Assembly (NCBI GenBank): GCA_016718875.1
Contig: JADKBL010000004.1
Span: forward strand, 1-64,000
Reading direction: 5' to 3'
Length of the DNA: 64,000 nucleotides
Origin: Bacteroidota bacterium
GTDB taxonomy: Bacteria > Bacteroidota > Bacteroidia > Bacteroidales > VadinHA17
The position numbers and the translations under genes were made by a program. Below the pieces are notes generated by a model. That model had not been told where the DNA came from and did no database searches. It saw only the letters and a program-made list of their open reading frames with translations. Positions 58,039 through 64,000 of the stretch are shown one piece after another (positions within the stretch are counted from its first letter, which is position 1; each line of letters begins with the position of its first letter).

Positions 58039-58965
58039 TTACCTTATGAAGTAGTGGGGCCCCCCGGGATTGTAGATCATTTTTAAAGCCGATGGCAGAA
58101 CCTTTACATCGAAATTCTTTGCAAAATTTAGTTCACCGTCAACATGAAATGGTACATCAACCGGAAACTCAAGACTTACCGCAGGCGTTTTGTAATAGTT
58201 GACTCTTTTGTCTGTTACATGAGAACCCTTCGGGACCTTTAGCAGAATATTGAATCTTTCAGTAAGTGATAATTTCTTAATCATACAGATATCAAGAAGT
58301 CCATCATCTGCAAGAGCTTCAGGCGTCAGGAAAAAGCTTCCGGCAAACCTTCTTCCGTTTGCAATGGTATTGATGAAGCAATCGGATTCAGTTCTGTCCT
58401 TCCCATTTAAAGTTACCATCTTTTTTTCCCTGAAGAAGAGGAGGGTTTTGATTATATGCCAGATATATTTGTTTTTACCTCCTTTTTTTACTTCACCTGA
58501 GCCAGCGTAATTTTCAGCTGCAACCTCTGCATCAAAGCCAAGTCCCATTCCATTAAGGAAAATCATGTTATTACAAATGCCGACATCCATATCTTTCTCT
58601 TCAGCTCTGAATAAAGTCTCCCAGTCTTTATCTCCAAACCTGTCAGGGAATCCGAGAATTTGTATGAAATCATTGCCAGTGCCGGCAGGAATAATACCAA
58701 GAGTCACATTTTTCTTATTAATAAGCGGCCGTGCAATTTCATTCAGTGTTCCGTCTCCGCCTATTCCAATAATGTAATTCGTGCCTTTTTCATAATAACT
58801 CTTTGAGATTTCCGATGCATGTCCTGGTCTTTCGGTAAAAACCAGATCGGCTTCTATAGACCTTGATGTTAATAAATACTCTAGTTTTGGGATCAGTAAA
58901 TTAGCTGATCCGTTGCCGGCTACAGGATTAATTATAAATACCCATTTCTTTTTTTCTGAATCCAT
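58039..58965 (-). CDS. Diacylglycerol kinase family lipid kinase (YegS/DgkB-like)
   Basis: This 308-residue protein shows the DAGK catalytic domain: VFIINPVAGNGSANLLIPKLEY, then IGIGGDGTLNEIARPL (nucleotide-binding GGDGTLNE), then GIIPAGTGNDFIQILGF. The C-terminal domain keeps the family's D-rich and VHVDGE-like motif (PFHVDGELNFAK). It phosphorylates diacylglycerol or a similar lipid with ATP. The next gene in the unit starts five bases after its stop. Confidence 0.92.
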   Translation of the reverse strand: MDSEKKKWVFIINPVAGNGSANLLIPKLEYLLTSRSIEADLVFTERPGHASEISKSYYEKGTNYIIGIGGDGTLNEIARPLINKKNVTLGIIPAGTGNDFIQILGFPDRFGDKDWETLFRAEEKDMDVGICNNMIFLNGMGLGFDAEVAAENYAGSGEVKKGGKNKYIWHIIKTLLFFREKKMVTLNGKDRTESDCFINTIANGRRFAGSFFLTPEALADDGLLDICMIKKLSLTERFNILLKVPKGSHVTDKRVNYYKTPAVSLEFPVDVPFHVDGELNFAKNFDVKVLPSALKMIYNPGGPHYFIR

Positions 58966-58982
58966 AATGGTTGGCTAAAGTT

Positions 58983-59735
58983 TTAGGAGGCTTCTTTTTT
59001 CTGAAGAGTCACTGAACTATGATTTTCCCTGTATGCAGATAATATGACCTCTTTAACTGCATCCACAATTTCAATATCGGTTCTGTCTATCAGATCTTCT
59101 CTTCTTATTGGTTTATGAACAATAATATCAAGATCAGCATCAAAGTTTATATATGAACGGTTTTTTGGCTTCAGATCGTAAAAACCATTGAGTGTTACAG
59201 GCAGAATATCTACTTCAGAATTTCTAATGAGATAAATAAATCCACGGTAAAAATCGTTTATTCTTCCATCAAGGGTCCGCGTTCCTTCCGGAAATATAGC
59301 AACAGTCTGATCTTTTGATCTAAGTATAAGTTGTTCTACCATGGCTTTGGTGTTCCTGTAGTTTGGCTCTTTGAAGGCAATATATCCGTTCATTTTCAGT
59401 AATTTGCCGAATAATGGAACTTTTAGAAGTCGTTCATGACCGAACCACGATACCCCGGGATAAATCGACATTATAGCAACTATATCAAAAAGACTTCCAT
59501 GGTTAGCAACAAGGATATACCTTGAGTCTTTTTTTATATTCTCCTTTCCGCTTAATCTGAACTTCTTTCCAATTATAATAAATACAGATTTTGCCCATAT
59601 CTGTGATATCATCTGAAGAGGCTTCTTAAGATGCAGAAAGGCAAATATGAGAGTAATAAGTACACTAACTGCTGTATAGAAATAAAGAATTCCAAAGACA
59701 AAAACAGATATTACCGCAAAGAATCGATGACGCAT
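58983..59735 (-). CDS. 1-acyl-sn-glycerol-3-phosphate acyltransferase (PlsC family)
   Basis: The 250-residue membrane-associated enzyme has an N-terminal hydrophobic segment and the four acyltransferase motifs: NHGSLFD (catalytic HX4D), then GYIAFKEP, FPEGTRT (substrate binding) and VDILPVTLNG. It makes phosphatidic acid from lysophosphatidic acid. It is the first gene of the acyltransferase, lipid kinase, HAD phosphatase unit, so the three should share one lipid pathway. Confidence 0.93.
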   Translation of the reverse strand: MRHRFFAVISVFVFGILYFYTAVSVLITLIFAFLHLKKPLQMISQIWAKSVFIIIGKKFRLSGKENIKKDSRYILVANHGSLFDIVAIMSIYPGVSWFGHERLLKVPLFGKLLKMNGYIAFKEPNYRNTKAMVEQLILRSKDQTVAIFPEGTRTLDGRINDFYRGFIYLIRNSEVDILPVTLNGFYDLKPKNRSYINFDADLDIIVHKPIRREDLIDRTDIEIVDAVKEVILSAYRENHSSVTLQKKEAS

Positions 59736-59907
59736 TCTCTCCCTGTTATTAAATGATTCAGTTCAATAAGAATTAATTTATGAAATTTTCTTCAATTAAC
59801 AATCAAACGGACGATAAAAAAACAATTTTCATTCATAAAATCAAACTCTTTTATCTAATTTTAAGAACTGAAGAGCTATTTGGATAATAAACTATATATC
59901 ACATCAC

Positions 59908-61260
59908 ATGGAAAATAAGAAAGAACTCAGCCGCCGCAATTTTATATCAAATACTGCGATGGCAACTATTGGAACAATTGGTGCTGCAGGATTGCTGAAC
60001 TCCTGCTCCGGCACAGGTTCAAAAAAGGAAGAAATAAAGCTTCCCAAACTTCTTAATGAAGCCCCCGATGGCAAAGTGCTTAAAGCCGGGCTGATCGGCT
60101 GCGGAGGCAGGGGTACAGGAGCTGCAATCAATTTTCTTGATGCAGGACCAAACCTGCAGATAACTGCTCTTGGAGATGTTTTCCAGGACAGGCTTGATAA
60201 ATGCAAAGCCGAGCTTAAGAAGCAGAAGAATGTTGACATCCCTCAGGAGAACTGCTTCCTGGGTTTTGATGCTTATGAGAAGGTTATGGATTCGGGTGTG
60301 GATATTGTACTGCTTTGTACGCCACCTCATTTCCGTCCTGCTCATGTTGAGGCAGCAGTTAAAGCAGGCAAGCATATTTTTATGGAGAAGCCATGTGCTG
60401 TCGATCCTGTTGGAGCACGTTCGGTAATGGTTTCAGCTGAAAGAGCCAAACAACAAGAGCTTTGTATGGTAAGCGGAACAATCAGAAGGGTACAGAAGGA
60501 TTTTATGGAAACACACAGGCAGGTTGCCAATGGAGCCATAGGAGAGATCGTAAGTGCTCATATTATTCGTAACGGAGGATCGCTGTGGGTAATTAAAAGG
60601 CAACCCGGCATGTCAGATATGGAATACATGTTGAGAAACTGGGCTAATTTCTGCTGGCTTTCTGGCGATCATATTGTTGAGCAGTTTATTCACGAGATAG
60701 ATGTTATGAACTGGTACATGGGAGAGAATCCTGTAAAAGCTATGGGATGGGGTGGCCGTCAGCGCAGGGTAACCGGCGATCAGTATGACTTCTTCAGTAT
60801 TGAATATGTTTATGATAACGGTATGCAGACACATTGTGCAGCACGCCAGATTACAGGATGCAGCAACCTGACACATCAGCTTATTACCGGAACCCAGGGA
60901 TTTGCCAATGCTAAGGGAACTATCTTTAATCTTAAAGGTGAGGAAGTATGGAAATATCCTTATCCTGAGGAGAATGCTGCTGATCTGACATGGAAAGTTA
61001 AGGATCCTTTTGTTCAGGAGCATATTAATCTTGTAACTGCAATTCGAACAGGTACTTATCTCTCTGATGCCATTGCCCAGGTTAATTCAACACTTATAAC
61101 AATCATGGGGCGTATGTCGGCTTATACAGGGAAAGATGTTACATGGGAAGAGGTGATGAACTCAGATCTTTACCTTGGTCCGAAGACTTACGCTTTTGGA
61201 CCGGTTGTTCCTCCTATTCCTGAGGTGATACCTGTAATAGGTGCTGAACCAAATGTTTGA
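59908..61260 (+). CDS. Tat-exported Gfo/Idh/MocA family oxidoreductase
   Basis: This 450-residue protein starts ELSRRNFISNTAMATIGTIGAAGLLNSCS, a Tat motif with a possible lipobox Cys. The Rossmann NAD(P) site reads LKAGLIGCGGRGTGAAINFLDAG. The EKP motif is intact (GKHIFMEKPCAVDP), as is the second-domain motif GDHIVEQFIHEIDVMNWYMG with a catalytic His pair. Such exported enzymes oxidise a sugar carbon of glycosides. The TIM-barrel gene follows 31 bases after the stop and shares the Tat-like signal, which suggests a two-step pathway. Confidence 0.9.
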   Translation: MENKKELSRRNFISNTAMATIGTIGAAGLLNSCSGTGSKKEEIKLPKLLNEAPDGKVLKAGLIGCGGRGTGAAINFLDAGPNLQITALGDVFQDRLDKCKAELKKQKNVDIPQENCFLGFDAYEKVMDSGVDIVLLCTPPHFRPAHVEAAVKAGKHIFMEKPCAVDPVGARSVMVSAERAKQQELCMVSGTIRRVQKDFMETHRQVANGAIGEIVSAHIIRNGGSLWVIKRQPGMSDMEYMLRNWANFCWLSGDHIVEQFIHEIDVMNWYMGENPVKAMGWGGRQRRVTGDQYDFFSIEYVYDNGMQTHCAARQITGCSNLTHQLITGTQGFANAKGTIFNLKGEEVWKYPYPEENAADLTWKVKDPFVQEHINLVTAIRTGTYLSDAIAQVNSTLITIMGRMSAYTGKDVTWEEVMNSDLYLGPKTYAFGPVVPPIPEVIPVIGAEPNV

Positions 61261-61291
61261 TCCTGAATATTTGTCAATTAATATATCGAAA

Positions 61292-62194
61292 ATGAATCGA
61301 AGAGAATTCACAAAAAATACTGTCATGGTATCGGCTGCTATAGCAGCCGGTACTTTGCCCGGGATATCAGGTGCTCTTAAACCGGCAGCCAGAAATCTGA
61401 AAAAGGGTGTTATGTGGGGGAGCATAGGAATGGGTAAAACCATTATGGAGAAATTCAAGTTTGCCAAAGATGCAGGCTTCGACGGTGTTGAAGCCATGAG
61501 CCACCTTAACAGGGCTGAAGTGCTGAAAGCAATGGAGATAACCGGATTGCCTGTGACAAGTGTTTGCGGAGAACTGCACTGGAAATATCTGCTTTCTGAC
61601 CCTGATGCCGCTATACGGGAACAGGGCATAACTGCACTCAAATTAGCACTTCAGGATGCAAGTGCGTATGGAACAGACGCTGTATTGCTTGTTCCGGGAA
61701 GAGTCAGTGATACAGTTTCTTATGATGAGTGCTGGTTAAGAAGCACAGATGAAATAAAGAAAGCATTGCCTCTTGCTGAGAAGCTGCAGGTAAAGATCGG
61801 TATTGAAAATGTATGGAACAATTTCCTTCTTAGCCCGATGGAAGCAGCGACTTATGTGGATCAGTTTAAGAGCCCGTATGTTGGATTTTACTTCGATTGC
61901 GGAAATATACTTGCCTACGGCTGGCCTGAACAATGGATAAAGATTCTTAGCAAAAGAATTGTAAGGGTTCATATTAAGGAATACAGCAAAAAAATAGCAG
62001 ACAAGCAGGGCAAGGGTGCCGGCTTTGGAGTAAAACTTATGGAGGGTGATGTAAACTGGCCTGCAGTAATGAAAGCACTTGATGACGTTGGTTACCAGGG
62101 CTGGACAACAATTGAGCAGCCCGGAGGGGATACTCCTGAGGGACTTGCTGATTTGTGTGATCGTCTAAAGAAGATACAGACTGCTCACGCCTAA
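61292..62194 (+). CDS. Tat-exported sugar phosphate isomerase/epimerase-type TIM barrel
   Basis: The 300-residue protein (ATG at 61292; earlier in-frame starts would overlap the previous gene) begins MNRREFTKNTVMVSAAIAAG, a Tat-like signal. The AP-endonuclease-2/xylose-isomerase-like barrel keeps the metal ligands Glu in GIENVWN, Asp in FYFDCGN, His in RVHIKEY and Glu in TTIEQPGG. In Bacteroidota such exported enzymes beside Gfo/Idh/MocA oxidoreductases carry out epimerisation or beta-elimination on 3-keto sugars; the reaction here is inferred. Confidence 0.87.
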   Translation: MNRREFTKNTVMVSAAIAAGTLPGISGALKPAARNLKKGVMWGSIGMGKTIMEKFKFAKDAGFDGVEAMSHLNRAEVLKAMEITGLPVTSVCGELHWKYLLSDPDAAIREQGITALKLALQDASAYGTDAVLLVPGRVSDTVSYDECWLRSTDEIKKALPLAEKLQVKIGIENVWNNFLLSPMEAATYVDQFKSPYVGFYFDCGNILAYGWPEQWIKILSKRIVRVHIKEYSKKIADKQGKGAGFGVKLMEGDVNWPAVMKALDDVGYQGWTTIEQPGGDTPEGLADLCDRLKKIQTAHA

Positions 62195-62199
62195 TTTCT

Positions 62200-63723
62200 T
62201 TATCTACCGGAATTACTGACGAAGGCTATCGACTTACTGTCAGGAGACCATGATGGTACATTTATAGTTCCCTGTCCGCCATAGAGATAAGCAATGACTT
62301 TAGCCTCGCCTCCTGATGCAGGCATCAGTCTGAGCATTACACGTTTGTATGATGGATGATCATTTGGTGACACTTCAGGTTCGAATGAGATGAATGCAAT
62401 CCATTTGCCGTCAGGTGAAACATGAGGAAACCAGTTATTATATTTATCTTTTGTCAGCTGCTCCCTGCCCTTGCCATCTGGTTTCATTCTCCAAAGCTGC
62501 ATTGAGCCGGTATGATTCCCATTATAGTAGATATATTTCCCGTCAGGTGAAAATTCACAACCATCTACATGTTCACCTGCTTTTATGTTTGTGAGTGCTA
62601 CCTCTTTGCCACCTTTAATTGAGTTTCTATAGATATTATAGATATTCTTTCCATCTCTCTGGGCTACATATATGACCTCCTGGTTATTGGGATTCCAGCC
62701 ATGCCAGTACGATGGAGTATTTTCGGTGATCATTTCAGGAGTTCCTCCTTCAAGCGGAAGAATATACACTGATGATCCTCCGCCAGGCATGCCGTCTCTC
62801 TGATTGCTGATAGCCAGTAATTTTCCGTCAAATGAGATACCATGATCATTATTGTTCTTGTTGGCAGATCCGGTATTAAGTTTCTCCAGATTACCTCCTT
62901 CAACCGGGATTTTATATAATGATCCGTCCATGTTGAACAGCAGTTTTTTGCCATCCGGCATCCAGTTTGGAGCCTCAAAACGGTCATTTTTTTCATAGAT
63001 TACCATTCTTTTTCCATCAAAAACATTCATTGTTTCAAGTCTGCATCCAAGATAACCGCCCATTCCCGGATTGTAATTATCTGCTTCGGGTCTGTCAATC
63101 TTGACATTCCATACTCTTGCCTCTTCCGTAACTTCAGGATCATGAGAGCATATAAACAGGCCGGCAAGAACCTCTTCAGGCATATTTGTCATTTCATTTG
63201 AACCGATCACTTCAAAGGGCTGCCCGGGGAGAGCTGCACGCATAATTATTTTTTTACCTGATCTTTCAACCTGGAGTACATTATACCATGATGAGTCAGC
63301 AAAAAGTTCGTCCTGAGGGTCTCTCATAGGTGCCCCATAGGTACGCCTCCACTGCAGTACGGTAAGTCCGTCACCATGTAGGGTTGCTGTAGCATGTGCT
63401 GATTTGTCAGCTGTTGTTTCCCTGACCATCCAGCCTACTTTTCTGTGAGCATTTGTACCTTTTCCGACAAATGCAAAATTGGCAGTAAGAATAAAATCAC
63501 CCTTAATCTTATTATAAAGGTAGAAGAATTCATCTCTTTCAAACCATATATTATAACCTCCTCCTTTGAGGTTATAGCTCTGATCAGCAGCGTTATAGGA
63601 AGCTGATCCTTTTACTTTGGGATTTCCTATGTCGGCACTGGATTTAAATATTCCTACAGGACTATTCTGGGCTGATGCCAGAGCAACAATTCCTGTCAGC
63701 AAAAGAGCGAAGATAGTTCTCAT
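62200..63723 (-). CDS. TolB-like PD40-repeat protein with DUF1349-like N-terminal domain
   Basis: The 507-residue secreted protein (signal MRTIFALLLTGIVALASAQ) has a jelly-roll N-terminal domain (about 25-215) with FILTANFAFVGKGTNAHRKVGWMVRETTADKSAHATATLHGDGLTVLQWRR, as in DUF1349 or laminin-like carbohydrate-binding modules. It is followed by TolB-type PD40 propeller repeats (PDGKKLLFNMDGSLYKI, SFDGKLLAISNQRDGMP, SPDGKYIYYNGNHTGSMQLW, SPDGKWIAFISFE). A role in binding glycans or protein partners is possible; the function is unknown. Its stop is five bases from the convergent TIM-barrel gene. A TATTTTTG box at 63753-63746 may be its -7 element. Confidence 0.85.
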   Translation of the reverse strand: MRTIFALLLTGIVALASAQNSPVGIFKSSADIGNPKVKGSASYNAADQSYNLKGGGYNIWFERDEFFYLYNKIKGDFILTANFAFVGKGTNAHRKVGWMVRETTADKSAHATATLHGDGLTVLQWRRTYGAPMRDPQDELFADSSWYNVLQVERSGKKIIMRAALPGQPFEVIGSNEMTNMPEEVLAGLFICSHDPEVTEEARVWNVKIDRPEADNYNPGMGGYLGCRLETMNVFDGKRMVIYEKNDRFEAPNWMPDGKKLLFNMDGSLYKIPVEGGNLEKLNTGSANKNNNDHGISFDGKLLAISNQRDGMPGGGSSVYILPLEGGTPEMITENTPSYWHGWNPNNQEVIYVAQRDGKNIYNIYRNSIKGGKEVALTNIKAGEHVDGCEFSPDGKYIYYNGNHTGSMQLWRMKPDGKGREQLTKDKYNNWFPHVSPDGKWIAFISFEPEVSPNDHPSYKRVMLRLMPASGGEAKVIAYLYGGQGTINVPSWSPDSKSIAFVSNSGR

Positions 63724-63929
63724 ATGTTTTCATTTAATTTATAATCAAAAATAGTCAACTCTTTGAAAGATCATAACTATCAGTCAATAAATAGATTTTT
63801 CTTTAACAATATTTAATTATTTGCATAATTTTAGCATAAACGAAATAGTTTTATTTATTTTGAGATTATAATAGTTAAACCAATATTTCTTTACCTGAAT
63901 GTAAACTACCTGACTTAAAAGATAAAATT

Positions 63930-64000
63930 ATGAACGAGATTCTTGGAAAAATAGCTTTGTGTATTGAATTCGGCAAGATAAATAAAGTATCTCCCTATCC
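63930..64000 (+). CDS. Start of a possible corrinoid/B12-binding protein, cut by the window end
   Basis: Only 23 codons are visible (MNEILGKIALCIEFGKINKV). The text resembles the N-terminal helix of methyltransferase-associated corrinoid proteins. This is a weak call that needs the rest of the gene. Confidence 0.4.
   Translation, partial: MNEILGKIALCIEFGKINKVSPY

Noticed and set aside
61241..61291. Upstream GTG/ATG starts for the TIM-barrel gene
   Set aside because: They overlap the previous gene and would bury the Tat-like N-terminus that starts at 61292.

Overview
The window looks like a chromosomal segment of an uncultured member of the Bacteroidota, most likely order Bacteroidales. The evidence is the gene content (DUF5686 barrel protein with a carboxypeptidase-regulatory domain, SiaC/DUF1987 protein, TPR-fused histidine kinase, many secreted glycan-active enzymes and lipoproteins), the AT-rich base composition, the lack of Shine-Dalgarno sites, and several promoters of the Bacteroidota type (TTTG, about 19 bases, TANNTTTG). 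No CRISPR array, prophage, transposase or rRNA is visible. Two tRNA genes are present (Gly-GCC and Phe-GAA).

Layout. 1-8 kb: an M16 protease cut by the window edge, two PQQ-type beta-propeller proteins of equal length, a short-chain dehydrogenase, an AlbA-type protein and a GH2 glycosidase resembling exo-beta-glucosaminidases. 8-14.5 kb: a TPR protein, tRNA-Gly, an SH3 protein, an O-methyltransferase next to a second M16 protease, a 29-residue histone-tail-like gene with its own promoter and terminator, tRNA-Phe, and a large TPR histidine kinase. 15-18 kb: envelope glycosyltransferases and a NodB-type deacetylase. 18.3-25 kb: a TetR-led tripartite RND efflux operon with a palindrome over the TetR promoter. 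25-35 kb: a heparinase II/III-type lyase, small acetyltransferase and AHSA1 genes, DUF5686, an unrecognised EF-hand-like membrane protein and a YghO-like protein.

35-43 kb: a secreted beta-helix protein next to two copies of a dispersed palindromic repeat, a galactonate-dehydratase-type enzyme with a major facilitator transporter, a Gfo/Idh/MocA oxidoreductase, OmpA and SiaC-family proteins. 43-57 kb: a copper ATPase, a GH10 xylanase, a Tyr/His/Trp-rich secreted protein, a clan GH-A hydrolase, a YfcC-type carrier, an alpha/beta hydrolase, a deacetylase, a prolyl oligopeptidase and a GH172 (DUF2961) enzyme. 57-64 kb: a three-gene phospholipid cluster, a Tat-exported oxidoreductase plus TIM-barrel pair, a TolB-like protein, and the start of what may be a corrinoid protein.

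How the genes work together. Most of the window serves breakdown of plant or algal glycans outside the cytoplasm. Five carbohydrate enzymes carry an RRxF Tat-like N-terminus (37336, 41391, 52540, 59908, 61292), so much of the sugar chemistry may occur in the periplasm with folded, cofactor-bearing enzymes. No SusC/SusD pair is present, so this is not a classical polysaccharide utilisation locus.

A caution: at least ten genes are split by single-base frameshifts, mostly in homopolymers, while conserved protein sequence continues in the next frame. Assembly error is the simplest explanation, and these genes are annotated here as single spans. Separately, several intergenic spaces carry degenerate repeats, three of them with a 7-base period.
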